Positions 1 to 12,330 are shown, counted from the stretch's first letter. The stretch is DNA of 64,000 nt from Plutella xylostella (GCF_932276165.1 NC_063988.1:4650001-4714000), one strand, 5' to 3'. Notes: generated from the sequence alone by a model not told the origin. Numbers and translations are program-made.

Positions 1-1532
1 TGCAGCAGTGTATCTGCTTACCGCTATTTTTACATTCCGTATTGTATGATTTTTCAATTCATATGCAAAGTTCGTCTGTTAAATGCCTTTTCGAATACAA
101 TAGTGAGATATCCATTTCTGCCATGGTTGGGAAAATAGTTTTTTACAGCAATATCTCTTTACGGGAATGGGCTGGCTATCCATCTATGGTAATTCAGTAT
201 CCGAAAGCCTCATTGAAGCTCTCACTAGAACTCTTATTCAAGGGCAAGACTATAAATATTTTGTTACAGACAGCCAATTAAGTCACCGCTGATAGATTTA
301 TTTGTTGAATAAATCGATTATTTCGATCGTAAATTGAAATTTTATTTATATTTTATTCAATAACTCTTCCTTTTAGTTTAGCTGCAGTAATGTTAATTTC
401 CACTTCTCTACCTTCAGACCCTCATTCGCAAACCGTCTCTATAGTTATTGCGTTTTCGCATTATTATTAAGATTATTAGACAGTTTATAGTTTCCTTTTA
501 AGTGTTAAGTTGTATTTGAAAGTTATATTATTTGTAGTGTAGACCATAAGTTCAATGTCAAACCCTGTTGACAATAATAGTGTTTAATGCATAAATCTGC
601 CTTAAATATTGGTCAACATTAAAATTTGCCAATCAGAATCATGAATCCAATCAGTTTTCTCGGAGTTGCGAGCGGAACCACTTCCAGTAACTAATTTGCA
701 GCAATTTGGTGCGATTACGTATCTCCCGCGCGCTGTCCACAGATTATTCAAATTGACGTCCGCGTGAACAACTAACAATAATAAGTATTATGTTGTCGTT
801 TTTTCTGCTCTGTGAAATGAGAGCACGTTTGCCGCGTCCGAATGATACGTGATTCGCACGAATTATTACAGTTTATTGCATTCATTATTTTTTTACAACC
901 CTCTGTGATGCGTAACAAAGGAGGTTTTTTGTTTGTAGCACAACTGAGGTAAATGGAAACCACCAATTGACGGTGCTCCGCCTCAAATTGGATCCCGGTT
1001 TATTGTTGTATAATGATTGGATGGTACCAATTAACTTAATTATGTAAGCTTTTATAGAGTTATTTAAGGTAGGATTTTAAGGAAAGCAATAAAAGAGTTT
1101 TTAGTGGCGTTTAAAAAATATTTAATGTCCTACTAAAATTTACTATTTGAGCTGAGAAATATAATTATATACTACTTACCGATACGTAAGTACTACCTAC
1201 TATATTAAGTATCCCTTCAGTTTTAATTTAGCCCTTGAGCACGAGTACTGTTTCTAGAAATGCAACAATACTCACGATTATCTTTAAAATTACACTAAGC
1301 ACTGTAAACGCAAAAACAACGGTTCGTAACATCAAGTAACTTGTCACGTCTTCCTTAATAACGGAAATTCTGAGTACAAGCCAGCCTTTGTACTTGTAAG
1401 TACTATTATTGAGGAAATATTTTGAGCAAAATATACATGTCTTGTTTGAACTGATTGATGGCAAATAGAAAATCATGTCAATTAATCGTTTTTTGAAAAA
1501 ACATTATCTCCAAGTAAAAACTAAAATATATA
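1..1532. other. AT-rich spacer, no gene recognised
   Basis: No coding exon, RNA gene or clear repeat is recognised. Short open frames occur at 42-281 (+) and 1228-1476 (-), but they show no family motif and no usable splice context. The missing 5' exon or exons of the GT92 gene downstream could lie here or before the window; nothing decides it. Confidence 0.5.
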
Positions 1533-1764
1533 CACTCACGGGCAATGAAAAGGTTCCACTGAGAAAAACACTAAATTACTTCTAAACGGAAAAGGCTAGC
1601 TTAATGACGCCTTCTGCATCATTAAAGTACATTTAACAGAGCATCAGGATATTACCAACTAAAACGGTAGTATTTTGTTCAAATTTTTTATTACATGTTT
1701 GAAAAAAATGTGGACGTTTGGTGTCGGCATTTTGTGAGTGGAACTTTTTCATTGCCTGTGAGTG
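1533..1764. mobile_element. 232-bp MITE, CACTCACGGGCAATG family, copy 1
   Basis: The ends are inverted repeats: CACTCACGGGCAATGAAAAG on the left and the complement of CTTTTTCATTGCCTGTGAGTG on the right, each flanked by TA. A TA target and short terminal repeats fit a non-autonomous Tc1/mariner-type element; the superfamily is inferred. A second copy of exactly the same length lies at 42199-42430, and a third, interrupted copy at 3543-4060. No coding capacity. Confidence 0.8.
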
Positions 1765-2645
1765 TATAAAAACTAAAAGCAGCTATAGCTTGCACCAAAA
1801 ACTTCATGAATCATTGACAAAACATCAAAAATTGGTTTTATTTCATTGAATGTTTCGACTAGTAATAGTAATGTCGTAGCTCCTCTATACCTATAAGTAG
1901 TATTTTTGCTAATGAATTCCCCCACTGATGAACACTTAACTGTATAACGTACCTAGTTACCTACGCTACGTAGACAAAGTTCTACTAAAGTAGGTAAAAC
2001 ACTGGTTCCCCAGTAAACCGTGGTCGCACGGACTCCATTTCTTTAGCACTTAGTTCACGAAGCACGTTCCCCTACTTACTTTGTTGTTCGTGGTAGAGCT
2101 AGAAAGTAGTTCACTCCCTGTTTCGATCGTGAGATCTTCGAATGAACCGTTCGTGGGCTTTAGGCTTTATTTTGGTAGACGCGTGCCTTTTTAGCCTATA
2201 ACTATTGCCGCTTCTCCTTACTCGTGAATTTCATGAGTTCTGAAATAAAGAGTAGTCTTTATATACAAGGTGGGATTAATTTTTAGGCAATAGAGGATGA
2301 GAGAGTCTGTACAACTTCTGTCTTATATTTTTTGTAAATTGAAATTGGTGTATTCGAACTAGCTAATTATAAATTGAGGAAAATAGAAAAAGAAAATATC
2401 AATACCAATACATAACTTGTAATAAATCAATTAGTATTTTGTAGAAGCGTAGTTACCATAAAGTTGAATCTCCAAAAAAAAGAAAATATATTTATGACTA
2501 CAGTAACGTTAATAAGTCTAATAGCTTTACCATATTAAAAAAACCTAACAATTATTAAATAGGCACATACGTCTAAACTCATGTGGATAAAATAATTATG
2601 GCAAGAACGTCACAAACAAAATATCACGTCTCATACAGTTCATTT
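1765..2645. other. Spacer, nothing recognised
   Basis: AT-rich sequence without a recognisable gene or repeat boundary. The stretch 2030-2170 is somewhat less AT-rich but has no sustained open frame. Confidence 0.4.
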
Positions 2646-2974
2646 TATTCTATTCTATTACGAGTATCTGTGGAGATGTGGGCAGGCCAGGTAAAGGCCT
2701 CGTTTTCTCGAATGGAACCATTGTGCATATCCCCTAGGTCTAAACTGCCTTCCTAAGCTTGGACCATTTCCCACCACGGTGGTCCACTGTGGGTTGGTGG
2801 GTTCACATATCTAGATATAATAATAAATTCATTTATTTAAAAAAACACACAAATGAAACTGGTCCTATGCGGGTATCCCCATTAAATAACTCATTGGTAC
2901 ATGTCAGCGCCGGGATTCGAACCCGCATGTCTGGCGTGAGAAGCGGGCGCCGGCGGACTGAGCTACCACCACTT
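2646..2974 (-). mobile_element. tRNA-derived SINE, minus orientation
   Basis: On the minus strand the head starts with a tRNA-like A box (GGTAGCTCAGTC, ending near 2970) and has a B box GGTTCGAATCC, seen here as GGATTCGAACC at 2913-2923. The sequence ACATGTACCAATGAGTT after the head is shared with the SINE at 30268. A tail module containing GAATGGAACCATTGTGCATA recurs at 22165-22255 and, inverted and degraded, near 28790-28915. It would be transcribed by RNA polymerase III from the internal boxes. It is not a tRNA gene because the arms are not fully paired. Confidence 0.75.
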
Positions 2975-3542
2975 GTCTTATACAGTTGCCAACGGAGTTA
3001 TAATTTGCTGCAGGCATAGTTAGGTATAATACTAAATAAAATTATAAAATATACTTGGTACATTTAGTTTCCGCATTATATTATATCTTAATGCGTCATG
3101 GTTTTAATACTAATGGTATAACATAAAATCGTATCTCAATGATCTTAATTACTCGGCTACTAAAAAATATAATTATTTTAAAACCTGTTGAGGTGAATGC
3201 CAATGAATTCTCTTATCTCAATTGTGGATGTGTAATAAGTATTAACATTCAATTAAATCAATTTATTTATCAAACTGATGTATTAGTAAAGACTTTAAAA
3301 CTTGTGTATTAATTAATAAAGCTTATAAAATATACTTAAAATTGTACTTTTGTGTCATAGTAAATAATTACCATACAAAAGAATTCAACGACTTCCCAGA
3401 ACTTCTTTTACTGCTACTAAGTATACTTTCTTGATTTTTTGTACATAATTATAAACATCTGGCCTATATTGATATTATAACCTTTTTAAAGGCTTCTCTG
3501 CTATATAATACTGTATAGTAACTAATAAATAGGTACCTAATA

Positions 3543-4060
3543 CACCCAAGAGCAATGAAAAATATTAACTTGCAAAATCTGAATAACTGCAATTTCAAAA
3601 AAATCTATTATTATTTGATCAAAATATTTACGATTTTAGTTAGGTAATATTCGTCAGAAGCGCATCAGTGTTAATAAATGTACTTTAATATGGCGGTCGA
3701 ATGGCGTAGTGGTTAGTGACCCTGACTGCTATGCCGAAGGTCCCGGGTTCGATTCCCGGCTGGGGCAGATATTTGTTTAAAGACAGATATTTGTACTCAG
3801 GTCTTGGGTGTTGATATTTATATCTAATATTTATCTATCTATGTATTTGTGTAGATATATTAGCTGTCCGATACCCATAACACAGGCTCTGCCTAGCTTG
3901 GGGTCGGATGGCTGTGTGTGATTGTTGTGATATTTATTTATTATATTATTTATTATTATTATATAATATTGCAGAAGCCGTTCCGTCAATAACCTAGACT
4001 TTCCCGCTTAGGAGTAATTTTATTCAACTGTCACTGAAACTTTTTCATTGCTCGTTAGTG
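3543..4060. mobile_element. MITE copy 3 (CACTCACGGGCAATG family), split by a SINE
   Basis: The left end (CACCCAAGAGCAATGAAAAA) and right end (CTTTTTCATTGCTCGTTAGTG) are degenerate versions of the terminal repeats seen at 1533-1764 and 42199-42430, again flanked by TA. Removing the SINE at 3692-3965 leaves about 244 bp, close to the 232 bp of the other copies. The segment GCTTAGGAGTAATTT near 4009 matches the inside of the copy at 42199. The MITE is therefore older than the SINE insertion. Confidence 0.65.
3692..3965 (+). mobile_element. tRNA-derived SINE, family A, copy 1
   Basis: The tRNA-like head has an A box (TGGCGTAGTGG, about 3702) and a perfect B box GGTTCGATTCC at 3746-3756. The body contains GGTCTTGGGTGTTGATATTT and CACAGGCTCTGCCTAGCTTG, and the tail is ATTT/TTAT-rich. 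Closely related copies lie at 47453-47709 (+) and 10198-10464 (-). The head resembles a tRNA but runs on without a proper acceptor stem closure, so it is a SINE and not a functional tRNA gene. It is nested in the MITE 3543-4060. Confidence 0.85.
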
Positions 4061-4075
4061 TATGTAATCACTATA

Positions 4076-4135
4076 CAGGGTGTTGCAAAAAGGGTACACT
4101 AAGCCGAAACCTACATGTGCAGCATGTTATATCTA
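4076..4135. repeat. Single terminal repeat of a CAGGGTGTTGCAAAA-type element
   Basis: The sequence CAGGGTGTTGCAAAAAGGGT followed by CTAAGCCGAAACCTACATGT matches the arm of the complete palindromic MITE at 20379-20513. A preceding TA fits the same insertion preference. The second arm is not found intact nearby, so this is probably a truncated copy. Confidence 0.6.
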
Positions 4136-4303
4136 AGCCCGAAAATGAAATCAGAATTTCAAAATTCGCGAAAAAAAAACATTATTCATAGCATCTTTGT
4201 TGGTCACGTTATTTTTTACTATGGAGAATTACTTTATTTTTGCTAATTTTGAAATTCGGATTTCAATGATACGGTGAATATTCATAGCTATACTAATTTC
4301 CAG

Positions 4304-7300
4304 AACTGGAGCTGGTCCCGCGAGCGTGGGGCGCCCCCCGCGTGGCAGGCGGTGCGCGGAGCCTCCACGCTGCTGTACCGAGCCTACTACGACGACAGGT
4401 TCCCCGTGCCCTACGTCAGGATCCTCGCTAAATTCCCTGGTAGGTTCACACCATTTGGATCACAGGATTCTATACATGGGCTTTATACACCCAAAATAAA
4501 TGACTATTTATTTATTTTATTTTTTATAATACTATTTTTGAATCTACACAAACATATGGAAAAAACAAATGTCACTTTTGGAACTGAGAAATTTGCCTTA
4601 CATTTTGACAGTGACAGTTGACGATACTGTTCTTTTTTCATATGTTTGTGTAGATTCGAAAATAGAATCGAATCCTGTCATCGCGCCTCTGGTGCAAAGA
4701 AACTTGCTATATACCGTACCACCACAGACACAATGGACAACATTTCAAAAAACTATAGCTGCTATAAATCGAAAACCATTTCGAGATTTAGCTCTAAAGG
4801 CCACAAAAAAAATGTTTTTGTATTTTTTGGATGTATCATTTTCGAGAAAATCATAAAATAGTAAAAAAGTGCTGATGACGTCATGCATCAGGTGCGATGC
4901 ATTTTTATGATCAAAGCCTATAGTTTTAAAAACAAAGTAACTGTCTTTTTAATTTTTGATTGACGTTGACGTTTTATCGTGACGTTGTTGTTTATTTGGG
5001 TCGTTTTCATAAATTCTGTTCTGACACTTTCTGACTATTTTTTAAATTTATCATACAAAATGGTTAGTACGTATTAAGAGATGACCTCTATATAATATGT
5101 CCCAGAGCATGCCACCGCCTACACAGCTGAAAAAATGCTTCTGTTTATTTTCTTTACATGATAAGAACCTCCAGCAGAAGTTGCTCAAATGCCAGAGAAT
5201 AAGTTTAAGTGTTACATTAAAGAGAAACTGAGTAAAAAAGCTTATTATAAAATTGATGATTACTTAGAGGACGTTAATGCATGGCTGTGATAAGTAGTTA
5301 GCTCTGCTCATATTATTATAATAATAATAATTAAGCTTATAGGTATTGTATACCAACTAGTTTTAAGTCTTTTTTTGAAAAGATGGCTCAGGAGTTTCTT
5401 GCCTCCGTTCTTCTCCTTAGACAGAAAGAGCCCCCCCTTATCCGAACGGAGAGTAATTTGTAAAAATTGACGTTCATCAGAAAATTTTATATTTGTACGA
5501 TGAATAAAAAAATTTGAGTTTGAGTTTGAGTGAGTTTACTGTATCATCAGAAATATCAATATCATTTGAAAATGACCCATTTGTTGGTTGGCATGTAAAC
5601 AAAATTTGAATGTTATTTGTCAGTGTCATTTATGTTTTTTTCGGGACTAAGACAAAAGACAAAAATTAAAATTGAGCCTAATATGTGACATCACTTCCGG
5701 TTTTAAAATAATTAACTTTAAAGTTAAAAATAACATGCAAAAATTAATGCATATAAAAAATAAAAAAATACGGGTCCTGTAATTTTTTATAAACTTTCCG
5801 AATAGCTAATAAAAATATAGGGTAAAGCAAATGAAATGTTGTCCATTAGGTATTAACAATCCTTAGGCCTAGTTTCACCATACTCTGTTAGATCATTAAC
5901 ACCACTGTTACATCATAACAAGATATTAGTTGTTGACTTTTGACACATCTGTCAAGAATTTAAGATGGACATGGCGTAGAATTTTATTTCAGATGACACT
6001 TACAATGTAACAGGGGTGTTAATGACCTAATAGACTATGGTGAAACTAGGCCTTGAGCAGCGTTGCTCGCCTGTTATCATCTGTCGGATCCATACAAGTC
6101 CAATTTGACAGGCAAGCGACACTGGCTATGGGTTGTTGTTTGCTAATATTCGGTGGTAGTAACCCCACTGACCCCTCTCCAATCGCAATACAAATGGGTT
6201 GTTCATTCGATTTAGGTTCTATGGTAGCATAATTATACAGATATCATCGGATTGTATGCAGCTGCTGAAAAAAATTTATATTATTATTTTCTTTAAATTT
6301 TCAAGCAAGTTTTCTAAAAAAATTTTTTTTATATAACTCAGTATGAATTCCTCCGATTACACAACCCCATATAACATCTTTGAACACGAATATACATAAA
6401 AACTAACTTTAATTGACCCCGCTGCTCACCTAACTAGTTCCAGTGCCTGCAAGCGTCTCACACATGTCGTTATTTCTAATTTTCTAACATACAGGGTGTA
6501 TCTTCATAGCATGGGGTAAACGTAGCCACAGGTTACCGACATCTATCTAACCGCATCACAGTTGACAACACGCAATTATTGATCTGCCGCGATGGACAGT
6601 CTGAGAAATGTTGAAGTAATTTATTTAGTTCATGTGTTAGATAACGAATCTTCCATTATACCTAGCTCTTATAATATAATGCGTACTAAAACTAAAATGC
6701 TGCTTTGTACTACATAGTTATACATATTTGACAACCGTTAGAGAGGATGACTTTAGGCCAGAAAGAGAAAGATGTAGAGATTATGTTAATGATAATGTTG
6801 ATGATAGGTTTTAACTTTACGACTCGGTCGTCGTTGCATAGCTTTCACATACAATAGCTATATTAAGTTACTAAGATATACACTTAAGTTTGAAGTTTAA
6901 TACCTACATCTATTATAATTTTTACTGTAAGTACACAAAGTAAAACTATATAATTTGTTATATTGAATAGCAACACTATGTTTTTATTTGAATTGACTTC
7001 CAACTAACATAATGAAGGCACAAATTCATACAATACTTCCTAAATGTTACACAGAAATGTAATGACAATACAATATTATATGTAACTTTGGTCTGAGTGT
7101 ACCTACACCTCGTTGGTAAATGAACATTAATTAGCCCTTCCGTTGCGCTCATGAATTAAACAACGCCATTCCTAGCTCCTTTTTAATAGGACTTACACAA
7201 CGCATGCGTAATTATTAAATATCCTGGAAGACTTGCATCTTGGATTTTATCGCAATTAATCAGATATTCTAAATATTTTTCAATTAATTATGTAAGCGGT

Positions 7301-10300
7301 ATTTTTGTCTATTTTGATTTGATTTCGTATTTTTTAAGTTGAATTATACTTCGTATTCATTCAATGTACTTAATTAAATTTACATAGATTAGTGACCATC
7401 TTTTTTTCTAGATAAAATTAATACGTTATAGGTATTATTTATACGTTATTAATAGGTTATTAAATTTTACGACACAACATATGCGACTTATACAAAGACC
7501 ATCTTCCTATGTTAGTTTCAGTCAAATAACGCTTACTTTACTAGTTATTTTATTCAAATAAATTTACATAAACATGCCAAGGTATATACTTTAGATAATA
7601 CTAAGGTCATACCTATACATTATAATAATGAGTATTCCTTTGTACCATATTCTTCCCATGCGTGCGCCGAAATCAAAGAATATGCAACATGCAACAAAGA
7701 AATTGCTATTGAATTTGAATATGAAATTATGAACCTGCAAACAAGCATACATTTCAATGATGGCTTAGATTATTTAAATCGAAATTGACTTATCATTATT
7801 TACGCTTTTATAAGAACTTTATATACGTTAGCGTACCTATATCTTGATTGGAACCTAGATAAATCTGTGCGTACGGTCGTGCGTGCTATAATTTTATGTC
7901 CTGATTTCACCGAGATCGCCATCTTTACGTGTGGCTACTGCACGTGGCTGCAATGAGTATATTTTCAACGAGGCTTTTTTCCCCTTATATGGAGCTCATC
8001 AGCTATTAAGACATGTTTGAGTTGCGTCCTGCGCACGCGCCGCTGGCGTTGCGTCGTGTAATTGTATGTTACCCACCGGGTGCTTTACTGATACTTTCAG
8101 ATTATCATGTAAATAGCCTGTAAGTGGGATACGTACTTATCTGCTTGCGTTGCCGTTCTATGCAAGACAAGGGTATTTATTAAATTATTGATATAGTGAA
8201 AAAAATACACAAAGTCATCATTTTATAATCTTCGTAGTTATGTAATTAACAGTTATTTCAACGTATTTTGATGAAAAGAAATTGATACCACCACTGATTG
8301 TAATGCCCTTAAATAGTCTGAAGAAATACGATATGGTAAAAGCTGGCACGAACGTGGCTTAATTAAGAAGTACTTGTGAAATAAAAAGGCTGTATCGCTA
8401 TCTACACCTATAAAGACATCAGGCATCGAAGGATAAGCCTCCAACGATATATTACGGTATTTACATACGATTTTATTCTTGCAAAAGATCCTATTAGGGT
8501 AGGCTTACCAGGTATTAAGAGGATTATAGAGCTTTATTTTAAAATATTTTAAGCTTTCCTTTTGAACCTCTTGTGCCTATGCCACTCGGTTTAATTGAGT
8601 TTATGGTTCTTCCTTTCCACTAATATAGCTAAACTGTATACCTACTTATATTTTTTCCTCTGCACTGCATCAATATCATTTCCTATTTATATCATATTTA
8701 ATTTTTATCACATTTCAACACTCTACAAAAGTGTTAATTTTTTTGACGATTGTCTAGTAAAATAGTTACTACACACTCGTAAGTAGACGCGTTCCCCAAG
8801 TATTCAAAATATTCAGTATCCCCAGTAAGGTGAGGTGCAAACAAAACAAGCATTGTGTGGGTGAGTCATCGGCGTGTCCCCCACGGTTGCCGCGATAAGC
8901 GCGCACTCATTTGTCACCGGCCTCCTTGGTCGCCAGACGACTTGTAAATTCCCCCAACCAGAGATAACTCTCGCTACATACTTCGACACATTCGGACAAC
9001 TCCGGCTGTACTTGAACTGGAATAAGGACCTTAACACACTCACAAGAAATGCACAAAAGGTTTCAACCTAAATGTTTTCTGCACGAAATTTACAACAGTG
9101 TGTACGAAGCTTTAAAAGACTCGATTCGTTATTGCTTTTTAAACGGGTCGAGTTTTTATTTTCAGTGACTTATTGGCGCCTGTAGACGTGTTGCCGTTAA
9201 TTGATTTTAAATGTTGTTTATGTTTTGACTAGTCACTCTCTCATATAAATAAATCATTTTGCACTGAATAAAATACCTGTTGGTATTAAACTTCTGCAGT
9301 AGAATACAGAGTGATCTTATTTATGCGTTCCAGAATTTACTTAGGAATCGCGTGAGCTAGCTTTCTATCTGAATGTCGGTGCAATGGCAGGCTGAGACAA
9401 AAGCATTCCGATAGCGAGCCGGATAGCCGCACAGTTTATGATAATACCGATCGTGACGTCTTATTTGAACCAGATTGTATAGAAGTTCCTTCACTTGCTC
9501 TAAATATCTTTTGTTGAATTTCTGTTTTCTTGTTAAAGAGTAGAATGAAACCAATTTTTCACTGTAAATATTAAGTGTACTATTTATTGTTAATAGGTAG
9601 GTACATAATGAAGACAACTATATAGGATACTTTCTATGGCCTCCTACGAGTAGGTATCCAGGAGTGATTAGCCTCCTACCAATAAAACTTTCGGGAATAA
9701 TCAATTAGTTTAACGAATAAATAATGTTCGCTGCATTCAAAAAACGATGATTTAATTCGCTATCCTGTTCTCATACATAGTTAGACATAGTCTCGTAGTT
9801 AAACTGGACCGCTACCGATTCGTTTCCCAACAATTTGTTAGATAGCGCAACGGGAGATCGCCGGTGGCAATAGGCAATCCACCTCCTTCCTGGTAGGAAA
9901 CGGTAGTCTCCCAGCTAGTAATTCTAGGCCCGTTATAATGATCACTTTTATTACAGGAACCAGACCTGTCGAGCCGCGAGCCTGGCCGCCGGTCGTGTCT
10001 AGGAATATCGTGCTAGCTTTTGACACTATATAAGCAATGTTTTCTATTGTCCATTGTTTATTCGGGTAGTTTCGCTTTAAACATTGAATGATAGCAAAAA
10101 ATATAAACTAAACAAATAACAAATAAGTATCTATCGGGAAATGTACAATCTGCAAATTGTAAATTTTGAAAATTGCAATAGTGTTTGACCCTGTTTTATT
10201 TAATAAAAAAAAAAACACGCACTCACGCCTTGTACTAATGTACTCCCTTGCGGGGTAGGCAGAGGTGCATTGCTGCACCCACTTTTCGCCAGAGTGTATG

Positions 10301-12169
10301 TTAGTCCCAATGTAATAGGGGGCGGGCCTATTGCCATTTTACGGGCACATCCAAGACCTGAGAACAAATATCTGTGTTTAAACAAATATCTGCCCCAGCC
10401 GGGAATCGAACCCGGGACCATCGGCTCAGTAGTCAGGGTCACTAACCACTACGCCATTCGGTCGTCTATCTATCATCTGTTTTATTTATTAATTCATTAA
10501 AATGGACATTATGTTTTAAAAACCGGTATACTAATGACTTACGCTTTAATTCCAGGTCGTCGTTTCCCGGAAGAGGTGAAGCTGTACTGTCGGACGCATC
10601 GGAAGAGCTCCGACAACACCAAGGACATAACCTCCATAGAGGTGGTCACAGCCGAGACCAGAGAGATCTGGTACTCCACCTGGGACCTCGGCTCCAACTA
10701 CATCGAGACCCCGCTGCTGCTGTCGTGTCCCCTGACTGACCCCCTCGACGGACCCTCCACAGTATCCATCGTCACTGAAACCTGTGAGGATGCAAGCAAC
10801 GCCTTTATAATCCAACCGAATGAAAACAAAGGTTACGAGAGAAAATTTACAGTCTGCGTGAAAGATTTACTCTTTGAAAAAGATATATCTAGAGATCTCG
10901 TAGAGTGGATTGAAGCTAACAGAGTACTCGGCGTCGAAAAAATAGACGTGTACGTCGATAAAGTCAGCAAAGCCACTGAAAATATATTAGAGCACTACCG
11001 CAGTACAGGATTTCTAAGACTTTACAATGTTCCTATCAATCACAGCTCACAACAGAATATTAACACATTATGGCAACGTAGAAGAGATCACTTAATATCT
11101 TTAAACGATTGCCTGTACAGAAACCTGAAAGAATCCGAATTCATAATTCCTCTAGATATAGACGAAATAATACTCCCCAAAATAGCTGATAACTTATTAG
11201 GATTAACAAGAAGACTGATCAACAGTGGCTGGAACACTTCCCAGGAGTCAGCGCTAGTACAAAACGTGTTCTTCTTCGACCACATTCAAAATAGTGATAA
11301 GAAGAATTTGAAAACAAATGCCAGTGAACTTTACTTAAAACGTGATAGTGTACGGTTAAGAGACAATAGTGTAGACATAGCAAGTAATGAGATATTATAC
11401 GATAGTGACTATGTGTTTAGTGAGAAGTACCGGGCAAGGTGTGGAGAAGACTTGTTGATTCCGAAGCTGCTGCGTCACACGCGGAGGTCTCCACATGTTG
11501 GTTTGTACGAGCACCCGAAGAGCCTGATGGTGACGCGGCTGGTGCTGCTGGCCTTCAACCACTACCCGCTGGCCAGCCGAGTGGGGCCCCTGGTGCGCCC
11601 CATGCACTGGCTTGCGCCCTTCAGCGAGGTGCAGCTTAACCATTACAAGGTAATGTAGTATTAAAAAATAAATATTTTACAATGAAAATAGACTGTGGTT
11701 GGTTTGTGTTGGGTCGTTTATGAAAGAGATAATTATCTACATATCCAGTCATACCGTAACCTAAATTAGGTGTCATAAATGGAGAACAATTTTTCATAAG
11801 GTACCTACTTATATCATTTCCCAACCTCTTCTTGTCTTACAACTTTAGAAATTTACTAGCGAATATCCAATTATAGTCTGATCATTATTAGGTGTTAAAT
11901 GTTTGTATGATACATCCAAGCCGCTGGCAAATCATAGAAGTTATGGCTATAATCCTCAATCGTCCTGCAGTAAAGTTTACGGGCTGAGTGTCTAACACCA
12001 ATACTGACCCCTATCCATTTATCCGCAGGCCTCCTGCAACAGCGCGCTGGTATCCTGCGACAAGTACCTGCGCAACACGCAACCAGACCGCAACGCGCTG
12101 CGCCTGCGCCGCCGCGTGCTGCGCGCCCTCTCCGCCGCGCCCTGCCTCGCTCATGATGGAATAAACTGA
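4304..12169 (+). CDS. Glycosyltransferase family 92 (DUF23) protein, C-terminal three exons
   Basis: Exons are 4304-4439, 10556-11649 and 12029-12169; the introns are bounded by CAG acceptors and GT donors, and the phases (1, then 0) join into one frame of 456 residues ending in TGA. The first exon opens after an acceptor at 4301-4303, so the N-terminus with any signal anchor is missing here. Features typical of GT92 are the early segment LYRAYYD, the motif VKLYC, a long helical stretch beginning DLLFEKDISRDLVEW that ends in FLRLYNVP, a DxD-like metal-binding site in IPLDIDEIILP, and a late LNHYK-ASCNS junction across intron 2. GT92 enzymes are Golgi type II membrane glycosyltransferases; the characterised nematode member GALT-1 adds galactose to fucose. 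The substrate of this protein is inferred only at family level. Intron 1 is 6.1 kb and full of transposon debris. Exon 2 is GC-rich at both ends and AT-rich in the middle. Confidence 0.85.
4530..4700. mobile_element. MITE remnant with GAATCTACACAAACATATG arms, GT92 intron 1
   Basis: GAATCTACACAAACATATGG near 4540 is mirrored by CATATGTTTGTGTAGATTCG near 4640, forming a hairpin of about 120 bp. The right flank, near 4667-4695, reads CGAATCCTGTCATCGCGCCT, the end found in the related element at 28274-28550. The core CAAATGTCACTTTTGGAACT is also shared with 28449 onward. Confidence 0.55.
4733..5847. mobile_element. Possible 1.1-kb element with ATGGACAACATTTC ends
   Basis: ATGGACAACATTTC at about 4734 is repeated in inverse as GAAATGTTGTCCAT near 5834. 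Only some 14-16 bp match well, so the boundary claim is modest. The interior holds the LINE 3' tail at 5341-5535 and no intact gene. Confidence 0.35.
5341..5535 (+). repeat. LINE 3' end with (TTTGAG)n tail
   Basis: The stretch ends in AATAAAAAAATTTGAGTTTG followed by further TTTGAG units, the microsatellite-like 3' terminus seen on CR1-type and related non-LTR retrotransposons. No reverse transcriptase frame is present, so this is a strongly 5'-truncated copy in GT92 intron 1. Confidence 0.5.
5866..6052. mobile_element. 187-bp MITE with GGCCTAGTTTCACCATA arms
   Basis: The left arm GGCCTAGTTTCACCATACTC matches the inverse of the right arm TATGGTGAAACTAGGCC, and pairing continues inward through TTAGATCATTAACACC with mismatches. 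The flanks are TTA on the left and TTG on the right. The GGCC start and TTA target resemble the elements at 29749 and 29893 and fit a PIF/Harbinger-type MITE (superfamily inferred). Confidence 0.8.
6053..10197. other. GT92 intron 1, unannotated AT-rich DNA
   Basis: No exon, tRNA or complete repeat is recognised. The segment 8820-9070 is GC-richer and open on both strands (8813-9043 minus, 8874-9071 plus), and 9838-10026 (-) is open for 62 codons. None carries a recognisable motif. They may be old repeat fragments. Confidence 0.4.
10198..10464 (-). mobile_element. tRNA-derived SINE, family A, minus orientation
   Basis: On the minus strand the head begins near 10464, with the B box seen here as GGAATCGAACC at 10402-10412. 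The body includes the complement of GGGCGGGCCTATTGCCATTT and the 3' end is an A-rich tract (AATAAAAAAAAAAACAC in the plus strand at about 10202). The head matches 3692-3965 and 47453-47709, while the 3' module is longer and different. It lies about 90 bp before GT92 exon 2. Confidence 0.85.
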
Positions 12170-12187
12170 CTTTTACATACGAGGATA

Positions 12188-12330
12188 CTATTTTTTTTTA
12201 TGAACCCCATGTGACCCGCTCTGGGCAAAGGTCATTCCACCAATCCCTGTCCATGGCCTCCCCATTCCAGTTCCTACAAAATACGTCCAGGTTATCCCGC
12301 CATATTTCTTTGGGTCTGCCCAATACACTT
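12188..12330 (-). pseudogene. LINE endonuclease-reverse transcriptase, C-terminal fragment
   Basis: Read on the minus strand this encodes GRPKEIWRDNLDVFCRNWNG, then EAMDRDWWNDLCPERVTWGS and a stop, followed by an A-rich tail at about 12191-12199. The pattern GRP..-WRD-DL..-NW..-A-DR-W is the typical C-terminus of RTE-like and related non-LTR retrotransposon proteins. The frame is lost upstream by a shift near 12322. It starts only about 20 bp after the GT92 stop codon, so it probably overlaps that gene's 3' untranslated region. Confidence 0.6.

Noticed and set aside
42..281. 79-codon frame at the window start as a GT92 5' exon
   Set aside because: It has no GT92 similarity, no transmembrane anchor pattern and no donor in a fitting phase.
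3692..3768. tRNA gene on the basis of good A and B boxes
   Set aside because: The head does not close into a proper acceptor stem, is followed by a repeated SINE body and occurs in several copies in this window. The same applies to 47453, 10464, 2974 and 30268.
4274..4303. ATG at 4274 as the start of the GT92 protein
   Set aside because: The codons before 4304 are not family-like, and a CAG acceptor ends exactly at 4303, so this is intron read-through.
8813..9071. Overlapping open frames on both strands in GT92 intron 1
   Set aside because: They are complementary shadows in a GC-richer patch, with no motif, splice context or start context favouring either.
9838..10026. 62-codon minus-strand frame with a Gly/Val/Ile-rich sequence
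   Set aside because: No domain or splice signals were found. It looks like part of a dispersed repeat, but the family could not be named.
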